Source of the DNA: Pomphorhynchus laevis
Lineage: Eukaryota; Acanthocephala; Palaeacanthocephala; Echinorhynchida; Pomphorhynchidae
Length of the DNA: 64,000 nucleotides
Reading direction: 5' to 3'
Assembly (NCBI GenBank): GCA_012934845.2
Contig: WNNJ02002221.1
Location: 22,354 to 86,353, forward strand
In this document: in pieces, positions 49,122-61,123 of the stretch
How positions within the stretch are numbered: position 1 is the stretch's first letter
Layout of the letters: each line of letters begins with the position of its first letter
Program-made: the position numbers and the translations under genes
Notes under the pieces: model-generated
Seen by the model: only the letters and a program-made list of their open reading frames with translations
Told to the model about the DNA's origin: nothing
The model's database searches: none

Positions 49122-52100
49122 ATGCCTGATAGTTATGATTATCTGTTTAAGTTGTTGTTAATTGGAGATTCTGGAGTAGGTAAAACATGTATGTTGAATA
49201 GATACGTCGAAGACAACTTTTCAACAACGTTTATATCAACAATTGGTATGGCGGTATTAGCGAAATGATCATTTTTAAGAGACATGTTTTAGGAATTGAT
49301 TTCAAAATGAGAAAAATCGAGATGGAGGGAAAGCAAATTAAGTTACAAATATGGTATAGCAATCTTCTATTTTTTACTATGTCATATATTTATTAATATT
49401 AATTTTTTTCGCATTTATATTTAAAATTATATTAACGTGATAATATTTATTGTAATATTTATAGGTTAGCCTCTTAATAAAGATTAGTCGATTAGAAAGC
49501 AATTAAACAACTTAAATTATATAAAAAATCGAATTTTAAACTTCTAAAATTTTTTATTTTTTACATTTACAGATTACGCAGTAAATGTTTTGAACCATTG
49601 CAATAATTAGCAATAGTGCGGTTATTTTATCTATTATTGCTCTATTGCTACTTTTCGTATTAGTTCGTGCTCGTTTTACATTCAATCTTGTATTTCTCAA
49701 CCAGTACTACTATCATTGAACATAGCGAGTCAGTTTAATTATCGTTGAACTTAGCGACTTACATGAATAATGTTTAACTAACATTTAAACTCACAAACTG
49801 GATATGTCAATCAATGATGAACCTGGTAAGTCAGTACTATCATTAATCCTAGCGAGTTTGTTTATCAATTCTCATTTAATCTAGCGCTTTACATACACTA
49901 GCGTTTAACCAGCGCATTGATAATTAATTCACTAGATTAAAATGCAATAACTTAGCGTACCGATTGTATATATCAAAATAATTTGAAAATAACGAGTTAG
50001 TTATATATAAATGAAGAGGAATGTTCAACATTCAATTCTACATAAAATTGCTAAATCTGAAGATTGCTTTAAAACTAAGCTAATAAATCAAATCAGCTAA
50101 CTGAGTCTATGTATTTAATACTTTTATAAAATAGACAAAACATAATAATGCTAAATCAAAATTTAATAATTTAATAATAAAATAAATAATTGTCTTTAGA
50201 TTTTCTATAATTTAAATCAAGTTAAAATAAAAAAAAATTGAAATTTAAAATAAACGTTATTTTTATGAATTGACTAATAAGTAACAGACGTTGTATCAGA
50301 ATAAGGATTAGAGGTCATCAGGAGGAACTGCTATGCTATCAGGTTTCGGCCCCTAATTCCTTGACCCAACATAGCAGCGGGGCCAAATACGTGCTAAGAA
50401 CGTATTTCCTCTGATAAATTTGATTATATAGTAACTTATTCCAATACAAAGAATATTATTTATTATCCATCCATAAAAATTTTCCGCTAATGATTTTAAA
50501 TTTATTTTTAATATTATTGTGTTGATTTATATATTTCACTATTTTCTGCTTGATGTTATTTTTATAGTAACCTAGTTTAAAATATGTATCTATTAAATTA
50601 TTTAAATGATTTTGAAGAAAGCCAATATCATTACATATTGTTGCATTTCTTAAAATTTCATTATTTAATGTATTATATTTTATATTATATAGTATGCATG
50701 AATGCTCATGCAAAAATATGTTTCTTGTAAATTTAAATATGTCATCTTCACGATATAAATTAATAGTAGTTTTAGTTAATGTTAATTTAATGCTAATATC
50801 GTATTATACATTACGCATTACTTATTTATTAAGCTACCAAGCTTGTTTAAACTATATTTTGTATTGAACTACGTCGCATAATTACATAATACTCATATTC
50901 TTTAATTAATTGTTCATTCTACACAAGCATCGCTTAAACCGTAGAATCCCTGGTGAAATTCTAACCCAAATACATTGCTCACACAGACCCAACACCTCCA
51001 AGTTGTAGAAATAAATTTTTAATAATTAATAAACGATGCAAACCGCGTTTTCTACCTTTGTTCCTACATTTAGTTAAGAGGTAATATGTGGTTTGGTGGC
51101 TCCGCCGATTTTTTCATTTATTTTAAGTAATTAACGAAATTGCCCAGCCCCAGAACACAAATTACCTCTTAACTCTACGTAGGAGAAAAGGTAGAAGGCG
51201 CGGTGTCCAGCGTTCGTATCGGCGCCACGTGGGTGAAGGTGCTGCACGTTTCCAAGAATCTTATAAGTCGCCGATATTTTTCACAGTTGGCTAATGCAAC
51301 TGGGAAAACCTCTAATTCTCAATAAATTAAAAATTAAAGCATTTTTGATTAACGTGGCGTTATTTTATATCGCAGCAGCTATATCAAAGCAACCTACTTA
51401 ATTATATTTAGTTTGCCTTGGATTATATAATTGAATGAATTAATTAAAAATATAAACAATCGTATTATTTCGTGCCGTTATAAAGCTTTGACTTCTTTGG
51501 TATCGAATGCTGTAATTTTTCTACCATGACGTATTTTGATATTTATTCTAGCGAATAATTTGTAACATTAGCAATTACATATATTACATATATATGTAAT
51601 ATATAAAAATATATAGTAAATTATATATAAATTATATATTTATAATCAATTATATATTTATAAATTTATATTTACAAATTATATATAATTTATGTATATT
51701 GATGTAAATAATGTTTATTTTTTAAAATATATAGTAATTTAATGCAGAAAACTCAAATAAAAAGAAATATAAAAATAAATATTTTACATAAATATTATAA
51801 CTATTCTAATAAAAATAATACCAAATAAATATGATTTTATTATTTTAAATAATATTTTTATTATTTTTATTTATAAAAAACCAACATTTGCCGGATACGG
51901 TTAGTTTATGCACTTTTTATTCTTTTAATATTCTATTTCATACAAAATTTCTTCGGTGTCACAAGAGAACCTTCTATATCACAAGGTATCATCCTGATAT
52001 AGAATGGATCTCGTGACGAAGGTGTATCTTACAAGATAAAAAGCAAAATACCTTTAGATAGATGTGGTACATCTGTGTTTGAACAATGTGATTATATAAA

Positions 52101-55100
52101 CTCATTTTATCAGCTAGATATGATTTATGAGATTTTCGAGATAGTGATTGATTTATTTGGTTTAATATCGAATTGAGTGCGATATATAAAAGCTAAGAGA
52201 AATTTGTAAAGATTTAGCAATTGTACAAACTGTTAATACAATCTTTTAAGGTGAATATAGAATACACATTAATTAATAAATGTTCCTAAAATGTACATGA
52301 CTATGTACATTCAGAGAAAATGGTTTCTCGGTTGACTGAACTTTGATTCACTTACATAAGTAATACATATATATCATATATAATATTATAATATATATAA
52401 TATATTATATAATATTTATTATATATATTACATATATAATACATATACATAAGTAATACAATTATAAATATTTATTTAAATTCTTAGTGTTAATTTTGTG
52501 TTTAATTTAGAAATTTATTAAAAAAGTAAATTTTTATTTTATTCGTATTTTCTGGTAAATGTACTTCTGTGGATAATTGAATTTTTTTTATCTTTTAACG
52601 CTAGATATAAATTTTGAAAGGATTTTTATCGTTATTTTTGTCTGTGGAATATCAAATTGACTATCAAATTCTTAAATCCGTGTATAGTTGCATTTACCCA
52701 CATGATGTAAGATTCGTTAGTCGAAATAGCTTACCCACATGATGTGTAGTGAGTGTAGTATATTTGACAATAATACTATTGATTCATATGGCATCAAATT
52801 GCTAGAATGAATGTGAAGATGTCCTTCGGTGAAGATAGTTTATCCATGCGTATCGTAAGAAAGGACATAAATAAATATGAAGTTATTGATAACGCTCTTT
52901 TCTCATATGGTACAAACGATTGCTTGTACAATTGAGTGTGAAAATAAGGTCTAAATAGCTATAAGGACTTTTTTTTGATTTCATAAAATCAAAAATGACT
53001 TTATGGTGACTTTATAAAATCAACGAAGATTGACAATTAATTAAAGTAAACATGGTGTAAATTTCATTTCAACATGAGATTTACCATTTCACAATATAAA
53101 TTTTAATTGAAATATTGTAACTTAGATACACATACCTATACAACATTATTAAATCATTTACATTAGATTTGCCTTATACTATAAACGTTTTGCCAAGGCC
53201 TCGTACTTTTTATTTACTTAAATCTTTTGTTGGAAGGTCTCCTAATTATGGCTGTTCAATAAGTTATCGATCGATAATGCCACAATATGTTTTGGAGTTT
53301 ATTCTAAAACATATAACAGCATTCATATGTAAAACATATATTCGATCAGAAAGAATCAGATTTTTTTATTTGATCAGAAATAATATAAACTGTGCAAGAT
53401 TAATATTGTGACGTCACGAAACCTCAATAATTTCCACATAAATTTAGTGGCGTGTATAGCCTCCATTATGGTAAGAGACCTTACATAATCATATTTATCT
53501 TTTATAGTGAATTATATTTAAATATAATTATGCCATTATATTCTTATATAATTTACATAATGTTCTTTAACGCTTAATATTTTGTATGTATATTATTTTT
53601 AATAGTGTTGTACAAATGGATTTACTTTTTATTTTCGCCATCATTTCTATTACAATCGCTATTTAAATTAATGCTATTTAAGCATTCATTAAAATGTTCA
53701 AATAGCAATTTATTGTTGTCTATCGCAATTTATTTAATTTAAATAGCAATTTAAATTTAATTTTAAATATCTGATAAAAACTGAAAACATTATTGTATTA
53801 TTATGCCGCATTACATTTTTTAAAATCATGAATTTTAAAATTGATCCAATACATTATTGTATTTTATTGTAAAAAATACAATTATTCTCCATGTTGATGT
53901 ATACATTTAATACAAATGTCTACATTTTTATATAACAAGTTTATAAAATTTATGATACTATCTTTGCGTCTAAAGCTAGCAACAACTTATTTTGTTTTTA
54001 ATGCAGGGATACTGCAGGGCAGGAAAGATTCAAGACTATTACAACAGCTTATTACAGAGGAGCAATGGTACATTTTAATAATTTTATTTTAACTTTGAAA
54101 ATGTGATTAGGGTGTGATTCTTGTTTACGACATTACTAGCGAGAAAAGCTACGATAATATCAAAAATTGGATAAAAGCAATTGAAAATGTAAGTTTGAGC
54201 TTTAGGAAAACTCAATTAAAAAATAATTTGAGAAAAGAACGCATCCGATGACGTCGAAAAAATGATAATAGGCAACAAATGTGATATGGAGTCGAATCGG
54301 CAAGTCCCTAGAGAACGTGGAGAGCAGGTTCATGTTCAATTCGAATTAATTTGCATTTATTGATTTTCAAATATAGCTTGCTAAAGAATATAACGTCAAG
54401 TTCATGGAAACAAGCGCGAAGCAAAACCAGAATATCACTCAAGCTTTTGAAGATATCACTTATCGCATAAAACATAAAGTCGAGGCCAGGAAGGTAGTTT
54501 AGTTAACATGTCATGTTGTTTTTATTGTTCAAAACCATAATTTTCTTTAATTTCTTAAAATTAAATATTTTTTTATTATTTATTAAATAAAATTTATTTA
54601 TATATTTTCTTTATATATAAATATATAATTTATATTATATTTATATATAAATATATAAATATTATTTATATTCTTTATTATTTATTTATGAATTTATAAT
54701 TTATTTTATAAGTATTTTTTTCAATTTCCTACGATGTTCCTTAAAACGTTTAATCAAATAAGGCCACAGCTTAACATATACAAAATAAATTTATTATTGA
54801 CATTTATTAACATCAAATAAAATCAATTAAGATATATAGACAGCATTAACTTTTAAAATTTCACTTTATGTGAACTGCTCAATAGTATGAAATGAATATA
54901 AAAATTGTAACTAAAGTATAGGAAATAGTATTTACTTCTATAGTGTACAATATTAATGCATATTTATTAAATGCAAATTATAAAATAATTTATTATTTAT
55001 TTAAAAATACAATTATTTATCTAATTATTTTTTATTAATTATTTTTAAAATAATTAATGTATTTATAAATGTATTTGCTAATTTATATATTTATATTTAA

Positions 55101-57534
55101 TTAATTTATGCTGATATTAGATTAATTATTAAATTTATCAAAATATATTTCATAAATTTATGCTGCTTAGTATGATATAAATTTTATAATAACATTTCGT
55201 AGCTTATATTATTAATATCAAGAATCATTTCATCAATGCAACTCTTATTTCATGGGAAGCTGGTCGTATACTCGTTTGGGATTTCACTTGTCCGAACACA
55301 CTGGCCGCTAGTGATGTCGCACATGCGGTGTCTTCTGCTAGCGCTGTTGCAGCCCAGGAGGAGCAGCTCAAACAAATTAAATACAGCTGCTTCGAGGATC
55401 GACAGTATTTGTTCGTCCCCATCGCCATTGAAAGACTTGGCGCGGTCGGCCCCAGCGTATCTGCGTTTTTGAGACAGCTTGGTTCGAGGTTGGGGCGGAC
55501 AACCGAGATAAACGCGCATTCAGCTGGCTCATGCAACGAATCAGCGCAGCCGTGCAACGAGAGAATGCGGAATCCTTTTTGGAGTCGGATGACGATCCCT
55601 CCATTGGCAACAACTACCTTCTTCAATGATTTCTATATTTTTATCAGTTAAAGGAATTTGTTTAAAATTTGATTCATCTCATTTTCTCTTATTAGCAAGT
55701 GACATGACAAGTGAATTTGTTAGAAAATTCAATTTCTAGCAATAAAAATAATTGCAAGAATAATCACAAAATACTAAATCATAATTTTAATTTAATGAAT
55801 TAAAAATGTTAAATATAGGACTTATCTACTTGGATGCTAATTACTCTTGATTTTGAATAGTTGGTATGTTTAATACCTTGTAAATATAGAAAAAGTTAAA
55901 TTATTACTTAAGAATTTCCGATAAAATTTTCTAAAATATGATTTAAAGAATATTTATTATATATAAATTGTATTTTTAATATTTGAATATAATTCATATC
56001 ATATAAATATAAAATACTTCATGCATACGATAAGATAAAATTGTATGATATAAATCAAATTGTATGATATTAAATCATAATATTAAATCATATTACATTT
56101 ATATCGATAATATTAAATCATATTACATTTATATCGATAATATTAGATCATATTATATTTATATCGATAATATTAGATCATATTATACATAATCTAATAT
56201 TTTCAAACATTTTAATAAAATTTGAAAAAATATGGAAAAATCTAACTACTTAAATGTAGCAATTCACAATTTAAATCCGGAACATTTATTTTATATTTTC
56301 AATATAAAATTGGTCAATTATTTATTGTTTGACGATTGTCGTAATTAGCAAAATATTGGGCATATTGTTGAAATGACTTGAATAGTTGGCTATTATTTTC
56401 ATTTAATGAAGAATAGTGCTAACACTGTATTTCATACTCGAACTGCTGTTTTATGCTTTAAAGACCAACTAAGGTTCCTAAAAATATAGAGAGAGATTAC
56501 ATTCAGTCTGAGTTTCTGGTATTTTTGCTTAAAGAGGTTACATATTAAACATGTTATTTAAACAACATTATATCAACATTATATCGATGTTGAAATAATG
56601 TCAAAAGACTTTAAAATTTCTTTTATAATGTTCGACCCGTATGGATTTTTTTAAAGTGAAATTTAAATAGAAAATAGATTAGCGTTTATAATAAAATATA
56701 AGTTTAAAACATTTAGGATGAAAACTGTCCAAATTATAAAAATTTTATGTTTATTTGTATATATTCAACTCTGCAGTAGTTGTTTTTAAAGGTACAACAA
56801 CTATGACAAACTTTAAATTGTAGTTCATATTAGTCCAACAAAGGCTAAAACATAGTCCAAGAGCATAGCGTAATTAGCAAAATATTGGGCATATTGTTGA
56901 AATGACTTGAATAGTTGGCTATTATTTTCATTTAATGAAGAATAGTGCTAACACTGTATTTCACTGCCAATTATTCTGGATTTTCATATCATATAAATAT
57001 AAAATACTTAATGCTAGGATAAGATAAAAAATTTATTTTTTAAATAATTTTTTTTTATTATAATATCATAATAATCGCTTACTCTAAAGAATATTTGTTG
57101 TTTATTTGTTGCATTTCGATGTATTTACATATTAAAATTTAAATATATTAATATTTAATTATAATAAAATATTTTGAAAATATATTATATCCCCAAGTCA
57201 AATAAAACTAATGTATTAAGTAAAATATAACGTCAAATTCACGAAAGCAAATTTAAAGCAAAAGCTGAAAGCTAATATTCCATAAATCGATAACTAAATT
57301 ATACAAACGATTACAACGATTGCCAAGTTATGATTATTTTTATTACTAAAACAAATGATTTGGCAGATATTTTAAAATTTTGTCTCCATACGTTAATTTT
57401 CAAGTTTTCAAATCCATTACACTTTTCAATTTCCTTTTTAGAGTTATCAACAAAAGCAGTCAGGACGTACTGTTGATCCAAGTTCTACCAAATCCGAAAA
57501 GAAGTCATTTTGGTCTAGATGCAGCCTATATTAA
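49122..57534 (+). CDS. Rab8: Rab8-type small GTPase, seven exons, complete
   Basis: Exons: 49122-49245, 49293-49353, 54007-54067, 54111-54188, 54238-54327, 54377-54493 and 57442-57534. All junctions are GT-AG, phases agree, and the sum is 624 nt (207 aa plus stop), the usual Rab8 length. Visible motifs: GDSGVGKT (15-22, P-loop), FISTIG with T40 (switch I), IGIDFK (41-46, Rab family), DTAGQE with Q67 (switch II), [12 protein letters not shown] (72-83, including the T72 that LRRK2 phosphorylates in mammalian Rab8), NKCD (121-124), ETSAK (149-153) and a C-terminal CSLY (204-207) as a single-cysteine prenylation signal. The family directs Golgi/endosome-to-plasma-membrane and ciliary vesicle traffic. 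The start codon is the first triplet after a TTTTGTTTCAG acceptor, so the 5' UTR lies in an unseen upstream exon or comes from a trans-spliced leader. Introns of 47, 43, 49 and 49 bp contrast with 4653 and 2948 bp. Rab10/Rab13 are alternatives, but length and C-terminus favour Rab8. Confidence 0.93.
50300..50390 (-). ncRNA. Related hammerhead-like element next to a Penelope-like fragment
   Basis: On the minus strand: CTGCTATG, TT, GGGT, C17 (50363), AAGGAA, TTAGGGGCC, GAAA (50344-50347), CC, TGATAG, CATAGCAG, TTCCTC, CTGATGA (50315-50321), CCTCTAATCC. CTGCTATG pairs with CATAGCAG and GGGT with ACCT as stem III; AGGAA pairs with TTCCT as stem I; TTAGGGG pairs with CCTCTAA as stem II. The strand order is again rotated non-canonically. 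A decayed relative at 23210-23300 on the plus strand has lost the GAAA. Confidence 0.35.
50456..50790 (-). pseudogene. Possible Penelope-like fragment, C-terminal to RT
   Basis: An 85-codon frame with [20 protein letters not shown] and [16 protein letters not shown]. This resembles the RxxxICx...F...L...L..RGYP...I region downstream of the RT in Penelope-like elements. Pieces are short and AT-biased, so the call is tentative. It runs straight into the repeat at 50180-50460 that also occurs at 23.1-23.3 kb. Confidence 0.35.
51044..51202. repeat. Foldback hairpin
   Basis: CGCGTTTTCTACCTTTGTTC and AGTTAAGAGGTAATATGTG pair with CACAAATTACCTCTTAACT and GAGAAAAGGTAGAAGGCGCG. It lies in the Rab8-like intron. 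Confidence 0.8.
51951..52021. repeat. Foldback hairpin
   Basis: CTTCGGTGTCACAAGAGAAC and CTTCTATATCA pair with TGATATAGAATG and GATCTCGTGACGAAG around a 13-nt loop. Confidence 0.8.
55236..55625 (+). pseudogene. LINE restriction-like endonuclease C-terminus
   Basis: In one open frame: [20 protein letters not shown], then [20 protein letters not shown] and [20 protein letters not shown]. After a frameshift near 55518 it continues as [20 protein letters not shown]. This is the end of the PD-(D/E)xK-like domain (W-x2-G-x2-LVWDxT, Y..FVPIAxETLG, LGRR..., QRIS.A.QRxNA) of the LINE family seen at 15.3-16.4 and 36.1-37.1 kb. It is much richer in G+C than the intron around it and well preserved over about 90 codons. 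The first catalytic Asp segment (RPDG) is not present. Confidence 0.7.
56077..56192 (+). repeat. 30-bp tandem repeat, about four copies
   Basis: GATAATATTAAATCATATTA with CATTTATATC repeats with a 30-bp period; the later units have GATC in place of AATC. Confidence 0.85.
56341..56963 (+). repeat. 94-bp direct repeat pair
   Basis: GTAATTAGCAAAATATTGGG starts at 56341 and 56870 and identity runs to CACTGTATTTCA. Shorter outer matches (TTCATATCATATAAATATAA) lie at about 55994 and 56985. Confidence 0.85.
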
Positions 57535-60500
57535 CAACATTCAGATAAGCCAGGATTGTTTGCAACTATCTGTCGTATACGTGCTGCTATTATCAACAAG
57601 ATTACAGTTAACATTGTTTATTTGATTTATTATTGTTGATCTAATTTTTTGAAATTTATTAAAAATTTCTTTTCTAGCTTTTTTGTTCCAGAGTACAAAA
57701 TATTTTGTTTAAAAGTACTAAATTGATAAATTTGATATCAAGTAATTATTTAAATTAATTATTTAAATTAATTAAATTTGATAATATTTATCTAAATATT
57801 TCTTATCATTTATTTTTTGATATTTATAAATATTTGTATTTTAATATTTGTAATTGCAACAATATTCAATGTTTTAAATACATTTTTATTTATACATATT
57901 TGTATTCGCATGTATTGCGTTTAAAAACAAAAATAAAGATTTTTAGCAAGTATAACCCTTTTAATGCAGTTGTAAGTTTTTACTGTAGCTTTACTCAATG
58001 TTTACTAATTCAACTCAATTAAATTGTTTTACCACTTATTTCTTTTGCATTTCTTTTATAATTATAATATCGTAATAATCGTTCACTTTTAAAAATATAA
58101 GGTGGTTGTATTCGTTGCATTTTAATGCATTTACATATTAATATTTATAAATATTTTAATAAATATTGATTAATATATTAATTAACATATTATTAATATT
58201 AAATATATTAATTCAATATAAAATTTTTATTCAATAATATGCGGTAATTATAAATGCCTAGTTACTATAAACCTGAATTATTTAATCAATAAAAATATGT
58301 ATAATGGGGCATATCGATATAAAAAGAGTGCTGTTTTGATTTTGAGAAATTGGATCATCTGAAGCTTCAAAAAATCTAAACCTTGACGGCGTGCAATATT
58401 CGCTTGTTTAAAATTACAAATACATTGGAACGTAAACTGCTTGAACAACCAAACAGTTTACGTAAAAGACAAAGATATCTTAAGCGTCAAACAAAATCTT
58501 AATCGTTTATTTGGACGAAATTGTATCCAATTCTCATAAATGTCAACGAATTTACTGGCAATCATAAATAATTAAAATTTTTAAATAGCGAGATTAAAAA
58601 CGTGCGACGTTATTAAATTTGTTTTAGTGTATGAAACCGTTTTGTGACTCCATGTGAATTGATATGTTATAAATAATATCGCCATTATTTATAAAACCAG
58701 TAAAAATAGTAGAAACAATTATTTCACTTCTTTGTTACTTGACATATAAAGGTACATAAATACATAACAAACGATGCAGTTAGTGTCATTGAAACATGGA
58801 AGCATGCGATATCCAAATTTGATAGATTGACTTTCATAAAGTATATAATAAGAGAATGTATAATATTTGTTGTATAGTTATTGTAAATGCATTGCAAAAT
58901 CAACTGGTTTTTTCAAATTGCTGTTCTTGAAAGGTAAACTCTGATCTTGAATAATTTAGATCATTAACTGAGTCTACGAATTCGGTACTACAGATAAATT
59001 TAAAAAAAAACTAAATATCGTAATCTTAAGATTTGATATAATCACATTTTTAAGAATTTTATCAGTTAAGAATTTTTTATGACTATTTTAATTGACATTT
59101 TTATATTACTATTTTATATTATTTATTACGATTATTTTACGTTACTATTTTTAGCTCTATTTTATTTCATATGAGAATTAAAATTCAAAATTACGTTGTC
59201 GCAAAATGCTCCCCTGATTTCAATTTCTTTGCAACATTTACACCTTTTGTCACCAAAAGGTGCAAATGTGGTGACATTAAGAAGATGTAAATGTAGTGTA
59301 AATGTGATGTAACGTCGACAACTTTGAATGTGCTCTCGGTGTGTTAGTTTAAATGATTTTTTTACTGGATATGCGAATTTCAAGATATAATATAATTCCG
59401 AATTCTTAATAATACCGATACATTAAATTTGGATATGAATAAAATAAATACAAACCGAAATAAAAATAAATCAAAGTAATTAAAATTAATTAATTATATA
59501 TTTAATATCGTAAAACAACCCTATAATTAGTGTTAAGTTTAAGATAAAAATAAAATCATAGATGCAAGTAAAACTAAACTGCATCTTTGTCGATTTCGTC
59601 GGCATTATGCTTTAAGTTTGAACCATAACATCGAATCTACAAAGGATTATAAACTTTTTAATAAGTAAATATCTTCTCAATATATAGAAAATATATTGAA
59701 TTTAAATTATTAAATTCCTCTCATTTGTTATTTTAAACAATTAGATTTTTTAATCATTTATAGAAAAAAAAACATTATTTAAATGACTATTTTTTGGAAT
59801 ATTTTTTTCTATTTTTTTAGAGAAATAATTAATATTAAATTAAAATTTAATTATTAAAATTATTTTATTAAATAATAAATAGTAATGTTATTTTTTAATT
59901 ATATAAAACATATTTTATCTGTGTTTGAAAAAGTAAATAGATTTTTTAATCTGCAAATGCTTATATATTTATTACAAAAAGACTTCTAAAAATATATCAA
60001 ACAATTATTAACAGAATCCATTAGTTGCAATTTTTGAAAATACAAACTAATGTCATTTTAGGACAACTTTTGTCGATATTCGTATATTATTAAAATAAAA
60101 TAAGCATTTAGATTTGACCGTAGTTTGAAATAGATCAAAATTCGTTATAAAATATTATATTTTAGGGTTTAAAAATAAATGAGAGTGTCTTTTATGACGC
60201 TTCACTTAGTTCATAGCTCACTTACAAATTTATCGATACATTTTTAAAGATACATTTTATGATTAAAGATAAAGACTTTGATGGTTAAATAAAGATTTAA
60301 AATATTTTATAATATAAAATTATATTTTATAAAATATTATTATATTTTATAAGTTTACATTTTACAATTTATAATTTAAATGTGATTTGATGAAATAAAA
60401 TTATAAGATTTTATAAATTTTTATAATATTAAAATTTAATATAAGAAATAATATTATAATATTAAAAATAATATTATAATATTATTATAATATTATATTA

Positions 60501-61123
60501 GAAATAATATTATAATATCTAAATAAATTATGACGTAATTTAATTAATAGTTAAATATTAAACATTTATAATATTTAATGTAAATAGTAAATAAAACTTT
60601 TGATAGATTTATATTTTTGTCATTTAGTTTCGGATTTTTTCTTTAGTCAAAGGTTTTGTATTTCTTATTTTATAAACTTGCAATTATTATAAAAAGTATC
60701 TACTTAAAGAACAATTTGTAATCCAAAATCCTAAAAATGTCTCTATTATCGCGATGATACCCATTGCAAAAATATTATGATCTCCATTTAGAACTTTCTA
60801 GATTCGTCTGGAAATACTAATTTAAATATGATAATTTTAAGATCCGCACGTATCATCATTGGTACATTTTTCGAATCTCTTATCATGAAGATAGTGACTA
60901 TATTGATGGAAATATAATATCAACGATAATTGCCATTTATAAATGCGTGAGAATTGTATGTACTTATTATTTAATATTAATACATTCAAAAAATCTATCG
61001 GGGTTCGCTAGCTTCCCATTATATTCATAAAAATTTATTTGTTTGTGGATGGGCACAAAATTGTAGCTTATAATTTTCAGAAACGCTTTTTGTTATCAAA
61101 GCGATCGACTTCTTAGAATCATC
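57535..61123. other. AT-rich intergenic region between the convergent host genes
   Basis: Rab8-like 3' UTR sequence must begin here. The only structured site is a 13-bp-arm hairpin near 59229 (TTTACACCTTTTG with CAAAAGGTGCAAA). No gene seen. Confidence 0.45.

Larger units (their letters stand above)
49354..54006 (+). other. Second intron of the Rab8-like gene
   Basis: 4653 bp, GTATAGC to TTTAATGCAG. It holds the Penelope-like fragment with its hammerhead-like end (50.3-50.8 kb) and two foldbacks; the rest is AT-rich with no gene seen. Confidence 0.85.
54494..57441 (+). other. Last intron of the Rab8-like gene
   Basis: 2948 bp, GTAGTTTAG to CTTTTTAG. It contains the LINE endonuclease fragment, a 30-bp tandem repeat and a 94-bp direct repeat; otherwise AT-rich. 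Confidence 0.85.

Noticed and set aside
53169-53411. 80-codon open frame inside the Rab8-like intron
   Set aside because: No recognisable domain and no splice signals placing it in a transcript.
56077-56192. 30-bp regularly spaced repeats as a CRISPR-like array
   Set aside because: The units are head to tail without spacers, in a eukaryotic intron.
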